From Gemmatimonadota bacterium (lineage in GTDB: Bacteria; Gemmatimonadota; Gemmatimonadetes; Gemmatimonadales; GWC2-71-9): 64,000 bases of DNA. The stretch spans positions 254,862-318,861 of the forward strand of contig JAZKBR010000007.1 in NCBI GenBank assembly GCA_040388535.1, written 5' to 3'. The notes beneath the pieces are model-generated. The model worked only from the letters and a program-made list of their open reading frames with translations, was not told where the DNA came from and made no database searches. Made by a program: the position numbers and the translations under genes. This document shows, one piece after another, positions 17,656 through 25,913 of the stretch. The first letter of the stretch is position 1; the number at the start of each line of letters is the position of its first letter.

Positions 17656-18596
17656 GCGAGCCCGAAGCGGAAGGGATCGTCGTTGTCGAAGAGCAGCGTG
17701 GTGCGGCCCGTGACATACGCGCGACCCTGAATGAAAGGGATCAGGAGATCGCCCTCTCGCTCCAGCCAGCCGACGAAACGGGAACCGACGATGCTCTCCT
17801 GCCGCCACTGCTGACCGAGTGCGAGCTCTCCCTTCGCGAACAGCGCGGCCATCTTCGCCGAGGTTCCGGTGCCGCACGGGGAGCGGTCGTACGCCGCACC
17901 TGGACAGAGCACGAAGTTGCGCGAATCGGCGTCGGGCCGAGTCGGTGCGCCGAAAAGCTCGACGTGGTCCACCAGCTCACGGTCGGCACCAGTCAGGCCG
18001 GCGGCAGCGAGCGCCGCCCGAATCCTGATCGTGACGTCCATCAGCGTCGCGCGATTCGCCAGCTCGAGTGCCACAGCTGGCCACGTGGTCAGGAAGAACC
18101 AGTTGCCGCCCCAGGCGACATCACCGGTGATCGAGCCGAGTCCAGGGACATCGAGGGTGAGCCCCTGACGATGCACGTACGCCGGCACATTGCGGATCGT
18201 CACCGTACCGTCGATGCCGAGCACCGCACTGACGGGGCCTACTGGCGTGTCGACTTCTACCGGACCCGGCCCGATCCGGCCAAGGTGATCCAGCGTGCGC
18301 ACGACGCCGATGAGGCCGTGGCCGCACATACCGAGATAGCCGGCGTCATTGAAGAACACCACGCCGGTCGCCGCCCCTGCGCGCTCGGCAGGAACCAGCA
18401 AGGCACCGACTATGGCGTCGTGGCCGCGCGGCTCGAGCACGACAGCACGACGCAACTGATCCTGATGCAGGCGCATTGTATCGCGGCGCTCCGCCACGGT
18501 CCGGCCAGCCGGTTCGGGCCAGCCACTCAGCACCACGCGTGTTGGTTCACCCTCGGTGTGCGAGTCGACGACCTCGATCGGCGCGTGGGATTTCAC
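17652..18596 (-). CDS. 4-hydroxyproline 2-epimerase (proline racemase family)
   Basis: A 314-residue PLP-independent epimerase. Both catalytic Cys are present: C91 in G-M-C-G-H-G and C241 in S-P-C-G-T-G-T-S-A-K. Two Cys separate true racemases/epimerases from 3-hydroxyproline dehydratases, which have Thr at the second site. It should convert trans-4-hydroxy-L-proline to cis-4-hydroxy-D-proline in the cytoplasm. The neighbours supply every following step of that pathway. It overlaps the deaminase stop and the DAO-subunit start by 4 nt each. Confidence 0.92.
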   Translation of the reverse strand: MKSHAPIEVVDSHTEGEPTRVVLSGWPEPAGRTVAERRDTMRLHQDQLRRAVVLEPRGHDAIVGALLVPAERAGAATGVVFFNDAGYLGMCGHGLIGVVRTLDHLGRIGPGPVEVDTPVGPVSAVLGIDGTVTIRNVPAYVHRQGLTLDVPGLGSITGDVAWGGNWFFLTTWPAVALELANRATLMDVTIRIRAALAAAGLTGADRELVDHVELFGAPTRPDADSRNFVLCPGAAYDRSPCGTGTSAKMAALFAKGELALGQQWRQESIVGSRFVGWLEREGDLLIPFIQGRAYVTGRTTLLFDNDDPFRFGLA

Positions 18597-19504
18597 GCGA
18601 CCGCCGGCCGGTGGGCCAGCCGCTCGCCGATGAGGCCCAGGACCATCTCGCGCTCGACGCCGGAGATCACCATCCGGGGCGCGCGCACTCGTTCGTTGCC
18701 GAGCCCGACCTCCTGCTGCACCAGCTTGATGAGCTGAACGAACTTCGGCACCGTGTCGAGACGAAGCAGCGGCAGGAACCAGTCGTAGAGGGCGCGCGCC
18801 TCGCTCGTGCGACCGGCGACCGCGTGCTCGAACAGCAACACCGATTCATCCGGCAGTGCGTTGACCAGACCAGCGATCCACCCCTGGGCCCCGGCGGCAA
18901 CGCCTTCAAGGATCGCGTCGTCGAGTCCGACGAAGAGCGCGAGACGATCACCGAGCAACGCGCGCAACGCCGTGATCCGGCGGATGTCGCCACTCGACTC
19001 CTTTACGGCGTGCAGGTTGGCGTGCTCGCACAGGATGCGCACCTGTTCCGGCAGGAAATCGGTGCCGTAGGCGATCGGATTGTTGTAGAGCATGCAGGAG
19101 AGCGGCGTCGCCTTGATGATGGCGCTCACGTAGCTCCGCATCTCGGGCCAGTCGCCCTGATAGACGTAGGGCGGCAACACCATCAGCCCGCGGCAGCCCG
19201 CATCCGCAGCAGCGCGCGCGAGCGTCACGGCTTCATCGGTGCCCAGCGCCGAGACGCCTGCGACCACAGGTACCTTGCCGCCGGTGGCAGCGACGCAAGT
19301 CCGCAGCACGGCCACCTTCTCGGCCGCGGTGAGCGTGGCTGCTTCACCGAGCGAGCCGAGGGGCACCAGGCCGCGACACCCCGAGGCGAGGAGACGGCGG
19401 ACGTGGCCGGCGAGAAATTCGTGGTCCACGGCGCCGTCGGGTCCGAACGGCGTCGTGATGGCGGGGAATACGCCGCGCCAGTCGGCGGGAGTCATGGCAG
19501 TCAT
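18593..19504 (-). CDS. DapA-family lyase, probable 1-pyrroline-4-hydroxy-2-carboxylate deaminase
   Basis: A 303-residue class I aldolase-fold enzyme. The Schiff-base Lys168 lies in H-A-V-K-E-S-S-G-D and the conserved Tyr140 in L-Y-N-N-P. G-S-L-G-E at 50-54 replaces the G-T-T-G-E of dihydrodipicolinate synthase, as in other family branches. In this operon the likely reaction turns 1-pyrroline-4-hydroxy-2-carboxylate into alpha-ketoglutarate semialdehyde plus ammonia. The ATG at 19504 has GAGAGGA 6-7 nt upstream that overlaps the preceding stop; a TTG at 19519 is also possible. Confidence 0.87.
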   Translation of the reverse strand: MTAMTPADWRGVFPAITTPFGPDGAVDHEFLAGHVRRLLASGCRGLVPLGSLGEAATLTAAEKVAVLRTCVAATGGKVPVVAGVSALGTDEAVTLARAAADAGCRGLMVLPPYVYQGDWPEMRSYVSAIIKATPLSCMLYNNPIAYGTDFLPEQVRILCEHANLHAVKESSGDIRRITALRALLGDRLALFVGLDDAILEGVAAGAQGWIAGLVNALPDESVLLFEHAVAGRTSEARALYDWFLPLLRLDTVPKFVQLIKLVQQEVGLGNERVRAPRMVISGVEREMVLGLIGERLAHRPAVA

Positions 19505-19515
19505 GGGAAATCCTC

Positions 19516-20955
19516 TCAAGGATGAATCTGTACGGTACGAGTCTCGGTGTAAAAGTCTCGGGCGGCGCGACCCTGCTCCCGGCTTCCCGACGAGGACGAT
19601 TTCATCCCGCCGAACGGCGCGTGCGGGTCGACACCGGTGGTGTCGCCGTTGACCCGGACCAGCCCTACTTCGATTCGGCGAACATAGCTCAGGGCGCTCG
19701 CGAGATCACGGGTGAAAAGCGAAGCAGAGAGGCCGAACGGTGTGTCGTTGGCGAGGGCGACGGCGTGATCGAGATCGTGAGCGCTCAGCACGCCGAGCAC
19801 CGGTCCGAATAGTTCGCGACGGGCGAGTGGATGGTCGCTGCGATCCAGCCGGACCGCCCGCGGCGCAAACCAGTGACCTTGCTGGTACTGCGGCGCTTCG
19901 GGGAGGACCCCGCCGAACAGGAGTTCTGCCGGCGAGTCGGCCAGCGCCTGCTCGATCCGCGCTCGCGATTCGGCCGAGATCAGTGGTCCGACCGCACTCG
20001 CGAGATCGTCGACGGGCCCCAATGGCAGTGCCCCGACGGCAGCAGCAAGCAGCGAAAGAAATTCCGCCTCCACTGCGTCCTCGACGATGACACGTGACGT
20101 CGCGGTGCACTTCTGTCCCGCGTAGCGCATCGCGCCGGCCGCGGTGAGCACGGCGGCCTTCTGCAGGTCCGCGGTGCGCGACACGATGACGACATTCTTG
20201 CCGCCCATCTCGGTCTGGATGCGGATATTTCGTTCAGCACCGATCGCCGCGACGCGGGCACCCACCGCCTGCGAGCCGGTGAACGAGGCGGCACGAATGG
20301 CCGGGCTCCGGAGTAGCGCCTCGCCGCTCGAGCCATCGCCGTGAATGACATTGAACACGCCGGCAGGGATCCCGGCGGCGAGCGCGGTCTCGGCGAGGAG
20401 ATGCGCCACCCCCGAGGCAAGCTCCGATGGCTTCAGGACCACGGTGTTGCCGAAGGCCAGCGCCGGTGCCGCTTTCCAGAGTGGGATTGCAACGGGAAAG
20501 TTCCAGGGCGTGATCAGCGCGACGGGGCCGACCGGGTCCCGCAGGGTGAACTGCAGTGCATCGGCGGCCTGAGCCGGAATCACCTCACCGACCTCGCGCA
20601 CCGCTTCACCAGCGTAGTAGCGACAGATCACCACCGCACGCGCGACCTCGCCGCGGGCTTCGCCGATCGGCTTCCCCACCTCACGTGTGATGGCGCGCGC
20701 GAGTTCATCCGAACGCGCCGCAATCGCTTCACCCCAGCGGTAGAGCGCCTCGGCGCGCGCGGGCCCGGACGTGCCACGCCAGCCGGGAAATGCCTCGGCA
20801 GCGGCGGCCGTCGCAGCGGCAACGTCGCCGGCGTTGGCCACGGGCGCGCGCGCGATGAGCAGGCTGGGCGCGGAAGGATCGAACCGGTCGCGGTAGTCCG
20901 AGGTCGAGGCCGGGCGGAACGCCCCGGCAATGAGGTGCGGGAGGATATCAGTCAT
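19516..20955 (-). CDS. Aldehyde dehydrogenase, probable alpha-ketoglutarate-semialdehyde dehydrogenase
   Basis: A 479-residue NAD(P)-dependent aldehyde dehydrogenase. It shows P-W-N-F-P for the cofactor region, K-P-S-E, the catalytic Glu in T-E-M-G-G-K-N and the catalytic Cys in G-Q-K-C-T-A-T-S. It should oxidise 2,5-dioxopentanoate to 2-oxoglutarate, the last step that feeds hydroxyproline carbon into the citric acid cycle. It overlaps the regulator stop by ATGA. Specificity is from operon context; the family alone would allow other semialdehydes. Confidence 0.9.
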   Translation of the reverse strand: MTDILPHLIAGAFRPASTSDYRDRFDPSAPSLLIARAPVANAGDVAAATAAAAEAFPGWRGTSGPARAEALYRWGEAIAARSDELARAITREVGKPIGEARGEVARAVVICRYYAGEAVREVGEVIPAQAADALQFTLRDPVGPVALITPWNFPVAIPLWKAAPALAFGNTVVLKPSELASGVAHLLAETALAAGIPAGVFNVIHGDGSSGEALLRSPAIRAASFTGSQAVGARVAAIGAERNIRIQTEMGGKNVVIVSRTADLQKAAVLTAAGAMRYAGQKCTATSRVIVEDAVEAEFLSLLAAAVGALPLGPVDDLASAVGPLISAESRARIEQALADSPAELLFGGVLPEAPQYQQGHWFAPRAVRLDRSDHPLARRELFGPVLGVLSAHDLDHAVALANDTPFGLSASLFTRDLASALSYVRRIEVGLVRVNGDTTGVDPHAPFGGMKSSSSGSREQGRAARDFYTETRTVQIHP

Positions 20956-21623
20956 GCGGATTTCTCCGGCGGACGGTGATGTTCGAGGGTGTCCGCGAGC
21001 GCGCGCCCGGCGCTGAGGATGTGCTCGCGCAACAACCGCACGACCCGGGTGGTATCGCGAGCGCGCGCGGCGGCCGCGATCGCCCGGTGTTCACGAACGG
21101 CGCGCGAGGTCCCGCGAGTGAGTGTGAGTTGGAGGCGCAGGAATCGGTCGGACTGTGCGTGGAGGCGGGCAACAGTTTCGAGCGTGCGCGGTCGTTGCGC
21201 CGGCGCATAGAGTGCGAAATGGAATGCCCGGTTCGCATCGCCCCACGCGCTCACGTCGCCCGTGGCCACCGCGCATTCGAACGCGGCGGCGTGATGGCGC
21301 AGCGCGGTGTCATCGGAGGTGGTGAGGCGCGGCACCGCACGGCGTGCAAGATCGGCCTCGATCAGCGCCCGCAGCTCAAAGAGTTCGGCCGCCTCGGCCA
21401 CCGCCAGGGGGGCCACCACGGCGCCCCGATGCGCTTGAAGCGCGACAAGCCCCTCCGCCTCGAGCTGGCGTAGCGCTTCGCGCAGCGGGATCCGACTCAC
21501 CCCCAGCTCGGCGGCGAGCGCCTCCTGGCGGAGCGGCGCCCCGGCGGGCCATTCTCCGGACAGGAGCCGGGTGCGGAGCGCCTCGACAGCGGCGTCGGTG
21601 AGGGTGCGTCGGAGGAGTGGCAT
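20952..21623 (-). CDS. GntR-family regulator (FCD/FadR type) of the hydroxyproline operon
   Basis: A 223-residue regulator. The winged helix at about 10-75 reads L-R-Q-E-A-L-A-A-E-L-G-V-S-R-I-P-L-R-E-A-L-R-Q-L-E, followed by a C-terminal all-helical FCD domain. Metal or ligand residues of FCD domains are suggested by D in W-G-D-A-N-R-A-F-H and H in R-E-H-R-A-I and R-E-H-I. It is the first gene of the seven-gene operon and has a matching palindrome directly upstream, so autoregulation with hydroxyproline or a pathway intermediate as inducer is likely. Confidence 0.9.
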   Translation of the reverse strand: MPLLRRTLTDAAVEALRTRLLSGEWPAGAPLRQEALAAELGVSRIPLREALRQLEAEGLVALQAHRGAVVAPLAVAEAAELFELRALIEADLARRAVPRLTTSDDTALRHHAAAFECAVATGDVSAWGDANRAFHFALYAPAQRPRTLETVARLHAQSDRFLRLQLTLTRGTSRAVREHRAIAAAARARDTTRVVRLLREHILSAGRALADTLEHHRPPEKSA

Positions 21624-21626
21624 CGG

Positions 21627-21638
21627 ATTGTATACAAT
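21627..21638. promoter_or_regulatory. GntR/FCD operator, ATTGTATACAAT
   Basis: A perfect 12-bp palindrome ATTGTATACAAT, fitting the GntR FCD half-site rule (T-x-G-T...A-C-x-A), 3 nt upstream of the gntR start. It contains TATACA, which would serve as a -10 box, so repressor binding would block polymerase directly. No Shine-Dalgarno is visible, so the transcript may be leaderless. Confidence 0.65.
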
Positions 21639-21663
21639 ATCCCAAACAGCTGGAGGCGCAAGG

Positions 21664-21754
21664 GATGAGGATGAGGGTGATGGGTGATGGGTGATGGGTT
21701 ATGGGCGATGGGTGATGGGTGATGGGTGATGGGTGATGGAGGATGGAGGAGGGA
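21664..21754. repeat. Tandem heptamer array, TGATGGG type (array B left arm)
   Basis: Thirteen consecutive 7-nt units, six of them exact TGATGGG, the rest one to three changes away (TTATGGG, CGATGGG, TGATGGA, GGATGGA). It fills the gap between the gntR promoter and the stop of the first secreted paralogue. The inverted partner lies at 23123-23206. Confidence 0.9.
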
Positions 21755-21765
21755 GATACGGAGAG

Positions 21766-22428
21766 CTAAGAGCGGGCCGGATCACCCCAAGGTGTGTAGT
21801 AGACCGTCCGGGAGACGTTTCGGATGCCTCGCGGGGGATTCTCGATCGAAATCCGAACCTCCAGGCTCTTGCCATCTCTGCTGCGTCGGAGCTCGCGCCG
21901 GATCGTGGTCGGGCATTCCGGCAATCCGCGTTCAACCTGCAGCGAGTTTCGTCCCCACTTGGCCATGAATTCAATGATGCCACCTGCCGCGAGTACTCCG
22001 GAATGCCAGCGCCCGTCAATCACTCCGTCAAGCGTTGCCGTCTCGCTCCCAGTGATAGTGACGAAGCCGCTATCCCCGGTGATGGTCAGCGAGCTGTCGG
22101 GCCGTCCATCGCGCGTCATCACTTCGAACTCCGCAGGCAACGCGTTCCCGGTGGGGTGCTTCGCAATTGTTGCCATGGTGACGGTCCTCCCGGACGCGAT
22201 CAAGCGCGCCCGCGACAACGAATCGGCAAGGGCGTATTCCGGAGCGATACGATCGCGCTTGACGATCGACCCACAAGCACTGAAGGCCTGAACGAAGGGT
22301 CGATCCCCCCTCGTGGGATCAAGCGACCACTTCCCCACGAGCGTGCGCATGACAGCGCCGGGAGACGGCGCCTGGCTCGGGAGCGGATAGGTCAGGATCG
22401 CGAGCGCAAATGCCAGGCGGCTGATCAT
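21766..22428 (-). CDS. Secreted protein, paralogue 3 of a tandem family
   Basis: A 220-residue exported protein with a signal peptide (A-F-A-L-A-I-L-T core). It shares with its two upstream neighbours an ordered set of motifs: G-x-W-x-x-D-x-x-R near the start, D-G-R-x-H, G-G-x-x-E, L-x-V-E-R-G-L-P-E, R-R-E and D-G-x-S-L-E-V. It is the most divergent copy and lacks the glycine-rich insert. The start overlaps the next gene's stop (ATGA). Function unknown; the pattern suggests a lipocalin-like or beta-sandwich secreted domain, which is a guess. Confidence 0.75.
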   Translation of the reverse strand: MISRLAFALAILTYPLPSQAPSPGAVMRTLVGKWSLDPTRGDRPFVQAFSACGSIVKRDRIAPEYALADSLSRARLIASGRTVTMATIAKHPTGNALPAEFEVMTRDGRPDSSLTITGDSGFVTITGSETATLDGVIDGRWHSGVLAAGGIIEFMAKWGRNSLQVERGLPECPTTIRRELRRSRDGKSLEVRISIENPPRGIRNVSRTVYYTPWGDPARS

Positions 22429-23039
22429 GGCATCGTCTCGCCAGTTCCGCGCGAATAGAAGAACCTCTTCTTCGTTTTCGGCCCAACCGAGGAGATTGTC
22501 ATCTGTACCTCAAGGCTGTTGCCATCAACTCCAAACCGAAATTCCCGACGCAACCCTAAGTGGCACTCCGGGATTCGACGTTCGACGATCAGCGTTTCGC
22601 CCTTCAAGCTCGCCTCAAACTCGACGAGCCCACCCTCCATCTGCGCCTCCTGGTGCCGTCGTCCATCCACACGCCACCGGGTCGCATACTTGGGGCTGTT
22701 GGAGATCACGACGACACTATCCTCTGCGTCGATCGTGATGCGAGCGAAGAGTCGGATTTCATCCATGAACGCGATGACCTTCGGGTCGAGTATCGGCCCC
22801 GCGCGGCCTGCCCCCGGAGGCGGGAAGTTTCCCTGTCGCACCAGATCCCGAGGCACCAGGGTGAGTTTGCCGCTGGCATGGCACCCGCCGGGGTATCGAC
22901 CGCCCGGGAACGAATCGCTGCGGGCCGCGTCATTCAGCCACGTTCCAGCGAATCCGTTCAGCGTTGTCGCAAGCGCCGTTTGCGCCGAGAGGGGTGCCGC
23001 AGCGAGAAGGAGGGCGAGCGGAGCAAGGCGTGAGCGCAC
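22425..23039 (-). CDS. Secreted protein, paralogue 2 of a tandem family
   Basis: A 204-residue exported protein. A GTG at 23039 with GGAG about 6 nt upstream gives a clean signal peptide (P-L-A-L-L-L-A-A-A-P-L-S-A-Q), better than an upstream TTG. It contains W-R-V-D-G-R-R-H-Q-E-A-Q-M-E-G-G, then L-I-V-E-R-R-I-P-E and R-R-E-F, nearly the same as in paralogue 1. A short F-P-P-P-G-A-G-R-A-G-P segment sits where paralogue 1 has its long glycine tract. It overlaps paralogue 3 by 4 nt. Function unknown. Confidence 0.78.
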   Translation of the reverse strand: MRSRLAPLALLLAAAPLSAQTALATTLNGFAGTWLNDAARSDSFPGGRYPGGCHASGKLTLVPRDLVRQGNFPPPGAGRAGPILDPKVIAFMDEIRLFARITIDAEDSVVVISNSPKYATRWRVDGRRHQEAQMEGGLVEFEASLKGETLIVERRIPECHLGLRREFRFGVDGNSLEVQMTISSVGPKTKKRFFYSRGTGETMP

Positions 23040-23122
23040 TGGTTTCTCCAAGGGGGATGGCAGCCCTCTCAAAATACTCCCTTAAAGCAAGAAGCGAGAG
23101 ACGAATCGCTCGCCCCTCGCCT

Positions 23123-23206
23123 CCATCATCCATCATCCATCATCCATCATCCATCATCCATCATCCCTCATCCCTCATCCATCATCCATCATCCATCACC
23201 CTCACC
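23123..23206. repeat. Tandem heptamer array, CCATCAT type (array B right arm)
   Basis: Twelve consecutive 7-nt units: eight exact CCATCAT, two CCCTCAT, then CCATCAC and CCTCACC. Its reverse complement (ATGATGG) is a rotation of TGATGGA, one base from the TGATGGG unit of the left arm at 21664-21754. The two arms enclose paralogues 2 and 3. The array fills the gap after the paralogue 1 stop. Confidence 0.9.
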
Positions 23207-23213
23207 CTTCAGT

Positions 23214-23924
23214 TCACGGCTTCGACGCCCCTTTGCTGTAGACAAACTTCCGCTCGACCTTGCGGCCGCCGTTGTCGATTACTGTCTTGACCTCGAGCGA
23301 CGCACCGTCCTCGCTGAGCTTGAATTCGCGACGGACGGACGCGCCTTCGGGGATGCCGCGCTCGACCACCAGTGTCTTCCCCTTCCACTTCGATTCCGTC
23401 TCGAGCACGCCACCTTCCATCTGAGCTTCCTGGTGCTTGCGTCCATCAGCACGCCATGGCGTGATGTGCCCCTGATCATCGGCGATGGTGACATCGAAGT
23501 CGCTCGCGGTGATGACCATCAGCGGCGCCGGCCGGGCCTCGCCCATCACGATGCGCATCTTGGGGTCGTTCATGCCGCCGCCACCGCGACGCGCCCCGAG
23601 GCCGGCTCCCCCACCACCCCCACCCCCGCCACCGCCACCACCGCCACCACCGCCCCCACCGCCACCACGGCCAGCTCGACGTCCCCCGCCCCCGCCTTCC
23701 GGCGCCCCACCAACCGCAGCCGCAGCACCGGCCGCGCCACCGGCGCCGCGTTCGCCGCCACCACCCATCATCGCCATCGGATTGCCCGGGATGGAATCAC
23801 TACGGGAAGGATCGAGGGTCCAGGTGCCGGCCAGAGCCGTGGTGACACTGGGAGCTGGCTTTTCCTGCGCCGCGATGGGTGCGACAGCGAGGATAACGGC
23901 GAGAGAGGCAAGGGAGACGCGCAC
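23214..23924 (-). CDS. Secreted protein with long poly-glycine insert, paralogue 1 of a tandem family
   Basis: A 236-residue exported protein from a GTG with AGGAG 8 nt upstream; signal peptide cleaved near P-I-A-A-Q. The family core (W-x-x-D-x-S-R-S-D-S-I-P-G, W-R-A-D-G-R-K-H-Q-E-A-Q-M-E-G-G, L-V-V-E-R-G-I-P-E, R-R-E-F) is interrupted at about residues 50-120 by a glycine/alanine/arginine tract containing more than 20 consecutive Gly, encoded by mixed GGN codons (about 23607-23678). The uninterrupted Gly run is prone to length change. Function unknown; the insert may be an unstructured spacer. Confidence 0.8.
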   Translation of the reverse strand: MRVSLASLAVILAVAPIAAQEKPAPSVTTALAGTWTLDPSRSDSIPGNPMAMMGGGGERGAGGAAGAAAAVGGAPEGGGGGRRAGRGGGGGGGGGGGGGGGGGGGGAGLGARRGGGGMNDPKMRIVMGEARPAPLMVITASDFDVTIADDQGHITPWRADGRKHQEAQMEGGVLETESKWKGKTLVVERGIPEGASVRREFKLSEDGASLEVKTVIDNGGRKVERKFVYSKGASKP

Positions 23925-24043
23925 GCGGCAACTCCTGCGAATGCGACACGGTGATGGGGGAACGGACCAGAGCGGCCCGACAGCATGATACGCCGGCCCA
24001 CATCATCAGGTTGCAGAGCGTGCGCCGGGCTGCGAGCGGCCGA

Positions 24044-25693
24044 TCAGTGCTCGGGATAGCGTGGATCGTAGAGATTCGCCGCGATCAACTCGCGGACTCC
24101 CTCGAGATCCGTGATTTCAGCCAATCCTTCCGCGAAGGCGGTCCGCACCACCGCTTCGGCCACCTGGATCGAGACAGCCAGGATCCGCTCGACCGGCGGG
24201 TACATCGATCCGGTCTCGAGTTCTGCCGTTGCCGTGGCTGCCACCAGCGCGTCGGCGGCCGCCAGAAACATCGAATCGGTCACATGGCGAATCCCTGCCG
24301 ACACCACCCCGAGGCCGAGACCCGGGAAGATGTAGGCATTGTTGGCCTGGCCGACGATGCGCAGTGCCCCCTGCCAGTCGACCGGCTCGAACGGCGAGCC
24401 GCTGGCAAAGACCACCCGGCCCTCGGTCGCATGGTAAGCGGCCTGGGCGGTGCATTCGGCCTGCGAGGTCGGATTCGACATCGCGAAGACAATCGGCCGC
24501 TCGTTGATGGCGGCCATCGCCTGCAGGGCCTGCTGGGTGAAGAGGCCGGTAACCCCGGAGAGACCGATCAGCGCGGTCGGCCGCACCAGATCGATCGCCT
24601 CGACCAGATCACGCGTGCCAGGATGCTGTTGCGCAAACGGCCGCAGCGATTCGGAGAGAACCGGGCGCCCGGCCACCGCGAGGCCATTGCTGTCGAAGAA
24701 CCAGCAGCGCGCACGCGCATCGGCCTCACTCATCCCGCTCCGCTGCATCGCCTTCACGATCAGCTCGGCACATCCGACGGCCACACCGGCACCACCGAAG
24801 AGGATCCGCTGTTCGGTGAGCGGCACCCCCGTGACACGGCCGGCATTGAGCAGGCCGGCGAGGGTGACTGCGGCCGTGCCCTGGATATCGTCGTTGAAGG
24901 TGCAGGCCTGCATCCGGTAGCGCGCCAGTAACTTGGTGGCATTGTTGGTCGCGAAATCCTCGAACTGGATCAGGGCACCGGGGAAGACTTCCTCGACCGC
25001 CGCCATGAACTCATCGACGAGCGCCGTGTATTCGTCGCCCTTGAGGCGCGGTTGCGCCAGCCCGATGTAGTGCGGGTCGACGCGCAGCGCCTCATTGTCG
25101 GTGCCCACATCCAGCATGATCGGCAAGCCGAGCGCCGGGTCGACGCCACCACACGCGGTATAGAGCGTGAGCTTGCCGATCGGAATTCCCATGCCGTGCG
25201 CGCCCAGGTCGCCGAGTCCGAGAATGCGGGCGCCGTCGGTGACCACGATGACCGAGACCTTCTCTGCCGGCCAGTTTCGCAGCAAGGCGACGATCTGCCC
25301 ACGATCGCGAGCTGAGATATAGAGGCCGCGTGTCTCGCGAAAGAGCCGGCCGAACTTCTTGCACGCGTCGCCCACCGTCGGCGTGTACACCACCGGCAGG
25401 AACTCGGCGAGGTGATCGATGATGGTGCGGTAGAAGAGGCGTTCGTTGCGATCGAGCAGCGCGACGAGCGCGAGGTACTGATCAAGCGGGGCGTCGAGCG
25501 AGCGAAGATTCGCGAGGACGCGATCCTCCTGCTCTTCCTGCGTGAAGACGCGGGGCGGCAGCAGCCCGCGCAGTCCCAGTCGATCGCGTTCGTCTTCGGT
25601 GAAGGCAGTGCCCTTGTTGAGGCGACCATCCTGAAGAATCTCGACGCCGCGAGGGGCACGGCGTTCGCTGTTCGCGCGCGGGGTGATGCTCAT
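24044..25693 (-). CDS. maeA: NAD-dependent malic enzyme (oxaloacetate-decarboxylating)
   Basis: A 549-residue malic enzyme of the long SfcA type. The N-terminal domain has the hallmark E-R-L-F-Y-R-T-I-I-D-H and V-V-Y-T-P-T-V-G. The catalytic region carries A-R-I-L-G-L-G-D-L-G, Lys/Asp-containing D-E-F-M and Q-F-E-D-F, and F-N-D-D-I-Q-G-T-A; the NAD domain has F-G-G-A-G-V-A. It converts malate to pyruvate plus CO2. The ATG at 25693 (GAAGGGA upstream) was chosen; a 50-residue extension upstream has no family match. It stands alone, next to a divergent secreted-protein gene. Confidence 0.92.
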   Translation of the reverse strand: MSITPRANSERRAPRGVEILQDGRLNKGTAFTEDERDRLGLRGLLPPRVFTQEEQEDRVLANLRSLDAPLDQYLALVALLDRNERLFYRTIIDHLAEFLPVVYTPTVGDACKKFGRLFRETRGLYISARDRGQIVALLRNWPAEKVSVIVVTDGARILGLGDLGAHGMGIPIGKLTLYTACGGVDPALGLPIMLDVGTDNEALRVDPHYIGLAQPRLKGDEYTALVDEFMAAVEEVFPGALIQFEDFATNNATKLLARYRMQACTFNDDIQGTAAVTLAGLLNAGRVTGVPLTEQRILFGGAGVAVGCAELIVKAMQRSGMSEADARARCWFFDSNGLAVAGRPVLSESLRPFAQQHPGTRDLVEAIDLVRPTALIGLSGVTGLFTQQALQAMAAINERPIVFAMSNPTSQAECTAQAAYHATEGRVVFASGSPFEPVDWQGALRIVGQANNAYIFPGLGLGVVSAGIRHVTDSMFLAAADALVAATATAELETGSMYPPVERILAVSIQVAEAVVRTAFAEGLAEITDLEGVRELIAANLYDPRYPEH

Positions 25694-25913
25694 TGCCGTC
25701 CCTTCGATGCCCGGTATCGCCGGATGAAAACTGAAAGCGCCGCCACGAGGTGACGGCGCCATACTTTCTTCGGAGTGCCCGACCCGACTGCCGATATCGG
25801 GTGACGGGGGCAGAACATACGCCATCCGCCCGGGGAGGCGCAAGAAGTCGCCATACGTGGCCCGCGGACGCCGCCGGGCCTAGAATCCAGTGACAACATC
25901 GCCTCAGGCCGCC

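Noticed and set aside
21664-23206. Heptamer arrays as CRISPR
   Set aside because: Units are contiguous 7-mers without spacers and no cas genes are present.
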